Assembly (NCBI RefSeq): GCF_048268525.1 | Contig: NZ_JBLWVH010000007.1 | Span: forward strand, 51,914-115,913 | Direction: 5' to 3' | Source: Maricaulis sp048268525 | GTDB lineage: Bacteria; Pseudomonadota; Alphaproteobacteria; Caulobacterales; Maricaulaceae | DNA length: 64,000 nucleotides | In this document: piece after piece, positions 23,811 through 31,812 of the stretch | Position numbering within the stretch: the first letter of the stretch is position 1 | Layout of the letters: each line of letters begins with the position of its first letter | Translations under genes and position numbers: made by a program | Notes under the pieces: model-generated | The model's database searches: none | What the model was told of the DNA's origin: nothing | What the model saw: only the letters and a program-made list of their open reading frames with translations

Positions 23811-25226
23811 CTACTCCGCGTAGCAGACGGCCTTCACCGCCTTCACGATATCATCCACGCCCGGCAAAGAGAGCTTTTCCAGATTGCCGGCATAGGGCAG
23901 AGGGACGTCTTCCTGGTGGACGCGGGCGGGCGGAGCGTCGAGATAGTCGAAGGCTTCGGCGGTGACGACAGCAGCGATCTCGGCACCGACACCCATGCGG
24001 CCCCAACCCTCTTCGGCGCAGACGATGCGATTGGTCTTCTTGACCGATTCCACCACGGTATCCGTGTCCAGCGGACGCAAGGTGCGCAGGTCGATCACCT
24101 CGGCGTCGATGCCCTCGCCGGCCAGGATCTCGGCAGCCTCAAGCGCGTAACCCACCATGCGGGAATGCGCGGTGATGGTGACGTCGGAACCCGAGCGGCG
24201 GATTTTGGCCTTGCCGATCGGCAGGACCCAGTCTTCCACGTCCGGCACGTCAAAGCTCTCGCCATAAATGAGCTCGTGCTCGAGGAAGACGACCGGGTTG
24301 GGATCGCGAATAGCGGCCTTCATCAGGCCCTTGGCGTCGGCCGCGTCATAGGGCGCAACGACTTTCAGGCCCGGCACATTGGCGTACCAGGAGGAATAGT
24401 CGTGGCTGTGCTGGGCACCGACGCGGCTGGCGGCGCCATTGGGACCGCGGAAAACGATCGGACAGCCCATCTGGCCGCCGGACATGTAGAGCGTCTTGGC
24501 GGCGGAGTTGATGATGTGGTCGATGGCCTGCATGGCGAAGTTGAAGGTCATGAACTCAACGACCGGCTTCAGCCCGTTGAAGGCCGCGCCGACACCCAGG
24601 CCGGCAAAGCCGTGCTCGGTGATCGGCGTGTCAACGACGCGCTTGGGACCGAACTCGTCCAAGAGGCCGCGCGTGACCTTGTAGGCGCCCTGGTATTCGG
24701 CGACTTCCTCACCCATCACGAAGACGGTGTCATCGCGGCGCATCTCCTCGGCCATCGCATCGCGCAGCGCGTCGCGGACCGTGGTGGAGATCATTTTCGT
24801 GCCTTCGGGCACTTCAGGATCGGAGGCCTCCGGGCGGCTATAGTCGATGATCTCCGGCTCGGCATCCGAGGTGTCAGAGTCACTGTCGGTGTCGCTGTCG
24901 GCATCATCGGAGCCATTGGCGGCCGGTGTCTCGTCCTTCGCCTCTGCCTTGGACGTCGGCGCCTCGAGAGCGCTGGCATCCTCACCATCTTCGGCCAGAA
25001 TGGCGATCGGCGCGTTGACCTTCACATTCTCGGTGCCTGCGGCGACCAGGAGCTTGGCAACCACGCCCTCCTCGACCGCTTCGACTTCCATCGTCGCCTT
25101 GTCGGTTTCGATCTCGGCAATCACGTCACCGCTCTCGACGGTGTCGCCTTCCTTGATGTTCCACTTGGCGAGCGTGCCCTCTTCCATCGTGGGAGAAAGG
25201 GCCGGCATAAGGATTTCAATCGACAT
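23811..25226 (-). CDS. pdhB: Pyruvate dehydrogenase E1 beta subunit with N-terminal lipoyl domain
   Basis: A protein of 471 residues. Residues 1-80 form a lipoyl domain (Lys in ETDKATMEVEAVEEG). An acidic Ser/Asp-rich linker follows at about 85-125. The transketolase-like E1 beta domain runs from about 140 to the end, with VFVMGEEVAEYQGAYK, DTPITEHGFAGLGVGAA and EEGWGRMGVGAEIAA. Pairs with PdhA to decarboxylate pyruvate with thiamine diphosphate. A lipoyl domain on E1 beta is known in Zymomonas and rhizobia, and is unusual outside alphaproteobacteria. Follows the NTF2-like gene by 53 bases. Confidence 0.96.
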   Translation of the reverse strand: MSIEILMPALSPTMEEGTLAKWNIKEGDTVESGDVIAEIETDKATMEVEAVEEGVVAKLLVAAGTENVKVNAPIAILAEDGEDASALEAPTSKAEAKDETPAANGSDDADSDTDSDSDTSDAEPEIIDYSRPEASDPEVPEGTKMISTTVRDALRDAMAEEMRRDDTVFVMGEEVAEYQGAYKVTRGLLDEFGPKRVVDTPITEHGFAGLGVGAAFNGLKPVVEFMTFNFAMQAIDHIINSAAKTLYMSGGQMGCPIVFRGPNGAASRVGAQHSHDYSSWYANVPGLKVVAPYDAADAKGLMKAAIRDPNPVVFLEHELIYGESFDVPDVEDWVLPIGKAKIRRSGSDVTITAHSRMVGYALEAAEILAGEGIDAEVIDLRTLRPLDTDTVVESVKKTNRIVCAEEGWGRMGVGAEIAAVVTAEAFDYLDAPPARVHQEDVPLPYAGNLEKLSLPGVDDIVKAVKAVCYAE

Positions 25227-25279
25227 GGCTCTACCTGTCCTGTGTCAAATCTTGTCGTGCGCCGGAGACCGGCACGGCA

Positions 25280-25690
25280 TCAACCGTTGGCGGCTTCGGG
25301 TTTGTACCGCAGGGCGTGCTCGCGCATCTTCCCGGCAAATTCCATCAGCGTGTTCATCGGGCGGATCAGCACTTCGATGCGGACCATCCGGCCTTCATCA
25401 TTGAGGGTGATCTTGTCGATCCCTACGAGGCCCTTGCCCTCCACCGTGCCGGTGAATTCAAGCATCAGCTCATTGCCGTTCACCCATTCCTGGCGATAGT
25501 CGAAGCCTTCAACCACCGTGATCACACCCATCAGGATGTGAAGCAGGTAATGCTTGTCAGCCGAGGGTTTCCACACGACCGGCGAATGCAGCTCGCAGCC
25601 CTCGGCAATGATCGAGGCCAAGCGGTTGGCATCGCGCTCACGCACAGCCTGGTGCCAATTGTCGAGGAAGTGTTTGACTTGCGGTGTCAT
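25280..25690 (-). CDS. NTF2/SnoaL-like protein between pdhA and pdhB
   Basis: A protein of 136 residues with the alpha+beta NTF2-like pattern: an opening helix HFLDNWHQAVRERDANRLAS, then the strands CELHSPVVW and GNELMLEFTGTVEGKGLVGI. Members include ketosteroid isomerases, polyketide cyclases and many non-catalytic binding domains, so no reaction can be assigned. It begins 2 bases after the pdhA stop and should be co-transcribed with pdhA and pdhB. A tie to pyruvate dehydrogenase is suggested only by this position. Confidence 0.75.
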   Translation of the reverse strand: MTPQVKHFLDNWHQAVRERDANRLASIIAEGCELHSPVVWKPSADKHYLLHILMGVITVVEGFDYRQEWVNGNELMLEFTGTVEGKGLVGIDKITLNDEGRMVRIEVLIRPMNTLMEFAGKMREHALRYKPEAANG

Positions 25691-25692
25691 GA

Positions 25693-26733
25693 TCAGACCT
25701 CCACCAGTACGTCGGTGTAGAGCTCGCTCGGGTCCGGTTCGGGGCTGTCCTTGGCGAACTGGGCGGCTTCGTTGACGATCGCCTTGACGTCCTTGTCGAG
25801 CGCCTTGAGCTCGTCTTCGGTCGCGTGCTTGCCTTCAACCAGACGCTTCTTGATCAGGTCGATCGGGTCGTGGTGCGAGCGGATGTCGTCGACCTCCTCG
25901 CGGGTGCGGTATTTGGCCGGATCGGACATGGAGTGACCGCGATAACGGTAGGTCTTCATCTCCAGGATATAGGGGCCATTACCACCACGGGCGTGCTTGA
26001 CGGCTTTCTCGGCAGCGCGCTTGACCGCTTCGACATCCATGCCGTCGACTTCCTCGCCGGGAATGCCGAAGGAGATGCCGCGCTTGTGCAGCGCCGTTTC
26101 CGAGGAGGCGCGCTTGACCGAGGTGCCCATGGCATACTGGTTGTTCTCGATCACATAGATGACCGGCAGGTTCCACAGCTTGGCCATGTTGAAGCTCTCA
26201 TAGACCTGGCCCTGATTGGCCGCGCCGTCGCCGAAATAGGCGACCGAGAGCTTGCCGTTATTCTTGTACCAGTCGGCAAAACCCAGACCCGTGCCCAGCG
26301 CCACCTGGGCGCCGACAATGCCGTGACCGCCATAAAATTGCTTGTCGCGGGAGAACATGTGCATCGAGCCGCCCTTGCCGCGCGAATAGCCGCCCTCGCG
26401 GCCGGTCAGCTCGGCCATGACGCCTTTCGGGTCCATGCCGCAGGCCAGCATGTGCGCGTGGTCGCGATAGCCAGTGATGACCTGGTCGCCCTCTTCCAGC
26501 GCCGCCTGGATGCCCGTGACGACCGCTTCCTGGCCGATATAGAGGTGACAGAAGCCGGCGATCAGGCCCATGCCATAGAGCTGGCCGGCCTTTTCCTCGA
26601 AGCGGCGCATCATCAGCATGTCGCGATAATACTGAAGCAACTCGTCTTTTCCGGCGGTTCCCGGCGCGACGGTCTTGGTCGTTTTGGCAGCCGACTTGGA
26701 TGCGGCGGTCTTGCTAGTGCGCTTGCTGGTCAT
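25693..26733 (-). CDS. pdhA: Pyruvate dehydrogenase E1 alpha subunit
   Basis: A protein of 346 residues starting MTSKRTSKTAASKSAAKTTK, a basic leader. The thiamine diphosphate site is seen in YFGDGAANQGQVYESFNMA, with the conserved YGMGLIAGFCHLYIGQEA and the phospho-loop-like YRYRGHSMSDPAKYR. Forms the E1 heterotetramer with PdhB. I chose the ATG at 26733; the frame extends to 26832 without protein character. It is first in a run pdhA, NTF2-like, pdhB, small gene, GFA, pdhC. The first gene, ftsB, lies 138 bases upstream. Confidence 0.96.
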   Translation of the reverse strand: MTSKRTSKTAASKSAAKTTKTVAPGTAGKDELLQYYRDMLMMRRFEEKAGQLYGMGLIAGFCHLYIGQEAVVTGIQAALEEGDQVITGYRDHAHMLACGMDPKGVMAELTGREGGYSRGKGGSMHMFSRDKQFYGGHGIVGAQVALGTGLGFADWYKNNGKLSVAYFGDGAANQGQVYESFNMAKLWNLPVIYVIENNQYAMGTSVKRASSETALHKRGISFGIPGEEVDGMDVEAVKRAAEKAVKHARGGNGPYILEMKTYRYRGHSMSDPAKYRTREEVDDIRSHHDPIDLIKKRLVEGKHATEDELKALDKDVKAIVNEAAQFAKDSPEPDPSELYTDVLVEV

Positions 26734-26736
26734 TAA

Positions 26737-26762
26737 TTCGCACGCGAAATATATTCTTCGCG
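26737..26762. promoter_or_regulatory. Overlapping palindromes upstream of pdhA
   Basis: Just before the pdhA start lie TTCGC-AC-GCGAA (26737-26748) and CGCGAA-8 bases-TTCGCG (26743-26762). These inverted repeats overlap in the AT-rich ATATATTC. The location, between -4 and -29 from the ATG, suits a repressor site or an mRNA hairpin that would affect initiation. The binding protein is not known. Confidence 0.35.
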
Positions 26763-26870
26763 CTCCCATCTGACGTCCATCGCCGCATAGCAGATGACGC
26801 ACTGCACGGGCAAGCGCGAAGCGGTGATTCACTCAAATGGGGAAAAGCGGTTCATCGTGACCCGCCGCGT

Positions 26871-27176
26871 TCAGCGACGGTCTTCGGTATCGATCTCGAC
26901 GATGAATTCACGCGGATGGGCGACATTGAGAATGTCGCGGGCCCGCTCCTCGACATAGTCGAGATCGAGGCTGTCGGAGCGCAGGCGGGCCGCGGTATCC
27001 TCGAGCGCCTCACGCTCGGCAACGGCCAGGGCCAGCTCTGCCTCGGCTTCGCTGATCTCGGTCTCGACCACGATCCAGTTCAACACACCCTGCTCACCCG
27101 TCAGTGCGTGATAGCCGAAATAGGCAATCGCGACGGTCAGCAATGCTGTTGTGGAAAAGCGCTTGATCGCGTCCAA
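26871..27176 (-). CDS. ftsB: Septum formation initiator, FtsB/DivIC family
   Basis: A protein of 101 residues. A short cytoplasmic start (MDAIKRFS) is followed by one membrane segment (TTALLTVAIAYFGYHAL) and then a coiled coil (EISEAEAELALAVAEREALE). The tail contains the family YVEERARDILNVAHPREFIV. FtsB links FtsL and FtsQ in the divisome. It sits between eno and pdhA as in other Caulobacterales (recalled). The length and features are normal for the family. Confidence 0.9.
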   Translation of the reverse strand: MDAIKRFSTTALLTVAIAYFGYHALTGEQGVLNWIVVETEISEAEAELALAVAEREALEDTAARLRSDSLDLDYVEERARDILNVAHPREFIVEIDTEDRR

Positions 27177-27325
27177 AACCCATACACCCTCTTTGAGACC
27201 GGCGCTTTTTGCACCGTGTTCTTCTGCAAGGGTGATTCAACACGATCACACTTTAGGAGTCGTGAATCCGGGATTCAGGTCTGGGTAAGGGATTGGGCCG
27301 GATTGGGGCTGGATGATGGCCCCGA

Positions 27326-27447
27326 TTTGTCATCCCCGTGGGATGTCCGGCGAAGGCCGGACGCACGACGGGGACCTAACAGGTTGCAGGCACATAGGTC
27401 CCTGACTTTCGCCCCGCCTGCGCGGGGCGTCCATCAGGGATGACAAA
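27326..27447. repeat. 122-base structured repeat, family B copy 1
   Basis: A 122-base element with perfect 11-base terminal inverted repeats, TTTGTCATCCC and GGGATGACAAA. Inside are a hairpin GTCCGGC-GAAG-GCCGGAC closed by CCCCGT/ACGGGG, and a second hairpin GCCCCGC-CTGC-GCGGGGC enclosed by CCCTGA/TCAGGG. A second copy of exactly the same length lies at 33203-33324. It sits between the ftsB promoter region and the eno stop. Confidence 0.85.
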
Positions 27448-27469
27448 AATTGAAAAGTGCCGCTGACGC

Positions 27470-28744
27470 CTAGCTGGCCAGACCGGACGGTCCGGCAAAC
27501 ATGCCCGTCTCACCCAGAAGGCTCTCGATTCGCAGCAGCTGGTTGTACTTGGCCGTACGGTCAGAGCGGGCCAGCGAGCCGGTCTTGATCTGCCCGCAAT
27601 TGGTGGCGACGGCGAGGTCGGCGATGGTGGCGTCCTCGGTTTCGCCGGAACGGTGGCTCATCACGGCGCCATAGCCCGAGCGCAGTGCCATGTCGACCGC
27701 GTCCAGGGTCTCCGACAGCGTGCCGATCTGGTTGACCTTGACCAGGATCGCGTTGGCGGCACCGGTCTCGATGCCCTTGGCGAGGCGCTCGGGATTGGTG
27801 ACGAAGAGATCATCACCGACCAGCTGGCATTTCCCGTCGAGGCGCTGTGTCAACGCACGCCAGCCATCCCAGTCATCCTCGGCCATGCCGTCCTCGATCG
27901 AAACGATCGGATATTTATTGGCCAGCTTTTCCAGATATTTGGCAAAGCCGTCGGCGTCGTGGCTCTCATCGGCGCCTTCCAGCACATACTGGCCGTCCTT
28001 GTAGAATTCGGTCGAAGCGACATCGAGGGCCAGGGCGACGTCCTCGCCCGGCTTGTAGCCGGCTGCCTCGATGGCATCCATGATCACGTCGAGCGCCTGC
28101 TCGGCCGAGCGAAGATGCGGCGCGAAACCGCCCTCATCGCCGACATTGGTGTTCAGGCCGTCGGCCTTCAGGCGCGACTTCAACGCATGGAAGACCTCGG
28201 CACCGCAGCGCAGGGCTTCGGAGAAGCTGGGCAGGCCGACCGGCATGATCATGAATTCCTGGAAGTCGATCGGATTGTCGGCATGGGCGCCGCCATTGAT
28301 GATGTTCATCATCGGGGTCGGCAGGACGCGCGCATTCATGCCGCCGATATAGCGATAGAGCGGCAGACCCTGAACGTCGGCAGCGGCATGGGCGGTCGCG
28401 AGCGACACGCCCAGCATAGCATTGGCGCCCAGGCGGGCCTTGTTCGCGGTGCCATCCAGCTCGATCATCGCCTCATCAATGCGGCGCTGATCCTCGGCAT
28501 CCATGCCGGCGATGGCTTCGAAGATCTCGCCCTCGACCAGGTCGCAGGCTTTCAGGACACCCTTGCCGCCATAGCGCTCGTCGCCATCACGCATCTCAAC
28601 GGCCTCATGGGCACCGGTCGAGGCGCCCGACGGGACAGCGGCCCGACCGAAGGAACCGTCTTCCAGCAAAACATCGACTTCAACCGTCGGATTGCCGCGG
28701 CTGTCGAGGATTTCGCGTGCGATGATGTCGGTGATGGCGGTCAT
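27470..28744 (-). CDS. eno: Enolase
   Basis: A glycolytic enzyme of 424 residues that interconverts 2-phosphoglycerate and phosphoenolpyruvate. It begins MTAITDIIAREILDSRGNPT. The metal-binding and catalytic regions VASTEFYKDG, SIEDGMAEDDWDGW and LVKVNQIGTLSET are clear, with the signature SHRSGETEDATIADLAVA near the end. The start at 28744 is standard; the frame continues to 28846 without family similarity. Lies upstream of ftsB and the pdh genes on the same strand, with a family B repeat at its 3' side. Confidence 0.98.
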   Translation of the reverse strand: MTAITDIIAREILDSRGNPTVEVDVLLEDGSFGRAAVPSGASTGAHEAVEMRDGDERYGGKGVLKACDLVEGEIFEAIAGMDAEDQRRIDEAMIELDGTANKARLGANAMLGVSLATAHAAADVQGLPLYRYIGGMNARVLPTPMMNIINGGAHADNPIDFQEFMIMPVGLPSFSEALRCGAEVFHALKSRLKADGLNTNVGDEGGFAPHLRSAEQALDVIMDAIEAAGYKPGEDVALALDVASTEFYKDGQYVLEGADESHDADGFAKYLEKLANKYPIVSIEDGMAEDDWDGWRALTQRLDGKCQLVGDDLFVTNPERLAKGIETGAANAILVKVNQIGTLSETLDAVDMALRSGYGAVMSHRSGETEDATIADLAVATNCGQIKTGSLARSDRTAKYNQLLRIESLLGETGMFAGPSGLAS

Positions 28745-28891
28745 GGGACTCTCTTCAAGGTAAGGGCGCGTTGGGCGCTTCATAACCAAGGCTGGCCCAT
28801 ACGCAAGCCCGCCGGTGCGGGTAATGCGTCGTGTTACCGCGAACACCCGAAATTAGTGCGCTCGACTGTCCTGTTCATCGAACCCTGCGGT

Positions 28892-30562
28892 CTAAAACAG
28901 TCCTTCTACTTCACCCTCAGCATTGAGGTGGATGTCCAGCGCTGCCGGCTTCCGCGGCAGGCCGGGCATGGTCATGATCGCGCCGCAGACCGCCACCACG
29001 AAACCGGCCCCCGCCGACAGGCGAACTTCGCGCACGGGCAGTTCATGACCTTCCGGCGCCCCGGTCAGGGCCGGATCGGCCGAGAAGGAATACTGCGTCT
29101 TGGCCATGCACACGGGCAGATGCCCGTATCCGGCCTCCTGCCAGCGCTCCAGTTGCAGGCGCGCCGAGCGTTCAAACACCACCGATCCAGCGCGGTAGAT
29201 GGATTTGGCCACGGTCTCGATCTTGTCGACCAGCGGCATGTCGTCCGGATAAAGGGGGGCGAACCGGCTCTGGCCGCCTTCCACGAGCTCGCTGACAGCT
29301 TCGGCCAGTTTTTCCGTGCCCTGCCCGCCTTCGGCCCAATGGGTCGCCAGGATCGCCTTCACGCCACGCGCTTCGCAAAAAGTCTGGACGGCCGCGACCT
29401 CCGCCTCGCTGTCAGCCGTGAAATGGTTGATCGCGACAACGACCGGAACGCCGAATTTGGCCATGTTCTCGATATGGCGACCCAGATTGGCGCAGCCGGC
29501 CTCGACCGCTGCGACATTCTCGCTGCCGAGCTGATCCTTCGGGATCCCGCCATTCATTTTCAGTGCCCGGATCGTGGCGACCAGGACGGCGGCCGACGGT
29601 TCCAGCCCGCCCTTGCGACATTTGATGTCGAAGAATTTTTCGGCCCCGAGATCCGCCCCGAACCCGGCCTCGGTGACCACATAATCGGCCAGACGCAGCG
29701 CCGTGTCAGTGGCGACCAGCGTGTTGCAGCCATGGGCGATATTGGCGAAGGGACCGCCATGGATGAAGGTCGGCGTGTGCTCCAGCGTCTGCACCAGATT
29801 GGGCTGGAAGGCGTCCTTCAGGAGAACCGTCATCGCTCCGGCGGCACCGATATCGCGCGCCGTGACCCGGCTGCGATCGGCCCGTTCGGCGACGACGATA
29901 TTGCCCAACCGGTCTTCCAGGTCCGCCAGATCGCGGGCCAGGCACAGGATCGCCATGACTTCGGAGGCCACGGTAATGTCAAACCCACCCTCGCGCGGCG
30001 TGCCATGAGCCGGCCCGCCCAGCCCGGTGACCAGATTGCGCAGGGAGCGGTCATTCATGTCGAGAACGCGGCGCAACGCGATGCGGCGGCTGTCAATCTG
30101 CTGCTCATTGCCCCAATGGACATGATTGTCGACCAAGGCAGCGAGCAGGTTGTGGGCCGATGTAATGGCGTGGAAATCGCCGGTGAAATGGAGATTGATA
30201 TCCTCCATCGGCACGACCTGGGCCATGCCGCCGCCGGCCGCCCCGCCCTTCATGCCGAAGCAGGGACCCAAGGACGGCTCGCGCAAGCAGATGGCGACCT
30301 TCTTGCCGATCCGGGAGAGGCCATCGCCGAGACCGACTGTGGTCGTGGTCTTGCCCTCACCCGCCGGGGTCGGGCTGATCGCGGTGACAAGTATCAGCTT
30401 GCCGCGTTGGCGCTCTTGCAGCGTAGCGATGAAGTCGCCGGAAACCTTGGCCTTTGACCGACCGAACGGGATGATCGCATCTTCGGGAATACCCAGCCCC
30501 GTCGCAATTTCGGCCATGGGTTTCAAGTTCGCCGCACGGGCGATTTCGATATCACTGCGCAT
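28892..30562 (-). CDS. fhs: Formate--tetrahydrofolate ligase
   Basis: An enzyme of 556 residues that makes 10-formyl-tetrahydrofolate from formate, ATP and tetrahydrofolate. It begins MRSDIEIARAANLKPMAEIA. The ATP-binding loop is in TPAGEGKTTTTVGLGDGL, and REPSLGPCFGMKGGAAGGG is the family signature. GFGADLGAEKFFDIKCR follows. A longer reading to 30664 lacks family character. The gene seems to be a single unit: 147 bases separate it from eno and there is a terminator from rpmF just upstream. Supplies one-carbon units for purines and formyl-Met. Confidence 0.96.
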   Translation of the reverse strand: MRSDIEIARAANLKPMAEIATGLGIPEDAIIPFGRSKAKVSGDFIATLQERQRGKLILVTAISPTPAGEGKTTTTVGLGDGLSRIGKKVAICLREPSLGPCFGMKGGAAGGGMAQVVPMEDINLHFTGDFHAITSAHNLLAALVDNHVHWGNEQQIDSRRIALRRVLDMNDRSLRNLVTGLGGPAHGTPREGGFDITVASEVMAILCLARDLADLEDRLGNIVVAERADRSRVTARDIGAAGAMTVLLKDAFQPNLVQTLEHTPTFIHGGPFANIAHGCNTLVATDTALRLADYVVTEAGFGADLGAEKFFDIKCRKGGLEPSAAVLVATIRALKMNGGIPKDQLGSENVAAVEAGCANLGRHIENMAKFGVPVVVAINHFTADSEAEVAAVQTFCEARGVKAILATHWAEGGQGTEKLAEAVSELVEGGQSRFAPLYPDDMPLVDKIETVAKSIYRAGSVVFERSARLQLERWQEAGYGHLPVCMAKTQYSFSADPALTGAPEGHELPVREVRLSAGAGFVVAVCGAIMTMPGLPRKPAALDIHLNAEGEVEGLF

Positions 30563-30636
30563 GTCGTCCCCTGTCGATTGGTCGCCGACAGTTTGGGGAA
30601 GTTGCGGGCTTGTGCAAGCGCCAGGCGCAAGCGCGC

Positions 30637-30676
30637 AAAGAAAAACGCGCCCGGCAATGGCCAAGCGCGTTTTCTT
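30637..30676 (-). terminator. Intrinsic terminator after rpmF
   Basis: On the reverse strand the stem AAAACGCGC...GCGCGTTTT (arms 30642-30650 and 30665-30673) is followed by the T-rich TTTTTCTTT. It lies about 40 bases downstream of the rpmF stop and upstream of fhs, so it should separate the two transcripts. Confidence 0.7.
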
Positions 30677-30716
30677 GTCAGATTTGTGACCAGCGGGCCG
30701 GTCAGCCTGCGACGAC

Positions 30717-30899
30717 TCAGTCGTCCTTCGGCTCGAGGATCTGGCGACCGCGATACATGCCCGACTTCAGGTCGACATGGTGCGGACGGCGCAGCTCACC
30801 GCTGTCCTTGTCTTCGATATAGACCGGGCTCGACAGGGCGTCGTGGGCCCGGCGCATGCCGCGTTTGCTCGGCGTCGTTTTTCTTTTAGGGACGGCCAT
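30717..30899 (-). CDS. rpmF: 50S ribosomal protein L32
   Basis: A protein of 60 residues beginning MAVPKRKTTPSKRGMRRAHD, the universal L32 opening, and continuing to YRGRQILEPKDD. It carries no zinc-binding cysteines, so it is the zinc-free form. In many bacteria rpmF precedes plsX and fabH; here it is a stand-alone unit with its own terminator. Confidence 0.97.
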   Translation of the reverse strand: MAVPKRKTTPSKRGMRRAHDALSSPVYIEDKDSGELRRPHHVDLKSGMYRGRQILEPKDD

Positions 30900-31032
30900 T
30901 GAGCCTCTCCAGCGCTATGAATCAGTGGTCGGGACAGCTTTCACCATCCGTTCGAGCCGCGCCGTATACAGGCTTAATCAACGCGGTGCAAGCATGGCGC
31001 GCGGCCTGATGCAGGCCGCGCTGCCAATCACG

Positions 31033-31686
31033 TCAGCCGCCGGCGGGATGGCTGACCGATCCGCCCATCGAACTGCGACCATGCCGGGATGGTGGATTGC
31101 CATGAATACGGATCGACGCGCCCATGCTGGCCGAGCTGTCTGACGCCTCCGTGGCGTGAGCCGACACCGACGCGCCGGTCGACGCATCCACTTCAACCCG
31201 GGCACAGACAAGACCGCGCGCATTCAGCGATGTGCCGGTGGAGGCGTCGATCTCCAGCGCCCCACAACGGCCGGACAGCCGGACGGAGCTTCCCGTGGAA
31301 GCATCGACCTCGAGCTGGTCGGAATCGATCTCCGAGATCTCGGCCCGGATCCCGCGGCCGAACTCCAGCGCCTCGATCGCCGGCATGGTGACCTGAACAA
31401 CGACGTCGAGGCTGTGGCGGCGCGAAAACCAGCCAGTGTCCTGGTCTATTTCAAGCGTGCCGCGATCAACTTCGGTTTCAATATCGCTGAAGTCATCGGC
31501 ATCCCCGATCAGCTCGACGGAGAATGTCTCACCCTGCACAACGACCAGCTCAAAACCGCCATTGGCGTCGATGGCGGTGAAGCCGGCCAGGTCGCGGCCC
31601 TCGCTGTCCTGGGCGAAGCCCGGAGCGGCAAGGCTCAGCGCTGCCAGGGCCGTGCTGGCGAGGATGGTGAGGCGTTCAAAACGCAT
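31033..31686 (-). CDS. Head-GIN/DUF2807 secreted beta-helix protein
   Basis: A protein of 217 residues with a signal peptide (MRFERLTILASTALAALSLA, cleavage near GFAQ). The middle part (GFTAIDANGGFELVVVQGE) matches the DUF2807 putative auto-adhesin domain. The second half carries repeats of VDASTGSSV, IDASTGTSL and VDASTGASV, one per solenoid rung, with two cysteines on adjacent rungs (GRC and LVC). It ends with a His/Ser/Gly-rich tail. Exported to the periplasm or surface; role unknown. The upstream reading to 31836 is rejected because the signal peptide begins at 31686. It diverges from the PLP decarboxylase gene. Confidence 0.75.
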   Translation of the reverse strand: MRFERLTILASTALAALSLAAPGFAQDSEGRDLAGFTAIDANGGFELVVVQGETFSVELIGDADDFSDIETEVDRGTLEIDQDTGWFSRRHSLDVVVQVTMPAIEALEFGRGIRAEISEIDSDQLEVDASTGSSVRLSGRCGALEIDASTGTSLNARGLVCARVEVDASTGASVSAHATEASDSSASMGASIRIHGNPPSRHGRSSMGGSVSHPAGG

Positions 31687-31812
31687 GGCAGTCTCCTTGA
31701 TCCCGTTTGATCCCTTGGCCACATGATAGCGGCATTGTCCTGCGGATGCGTGTGACAATGGGTTTAGATGCACGGGCGATGTAAAAAACCGCGACCGCCA
31801 CCGGGGAAGACG

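Noticed and set aside
27653..30457. A 934-codon open frame on the + strand opposite eno and fhs
   Set aside because: It lies antisense to two certain genes; the reading is a third-position GC effect, with Gln/Arg/Asp-rich non-domain sequence and no family motif.
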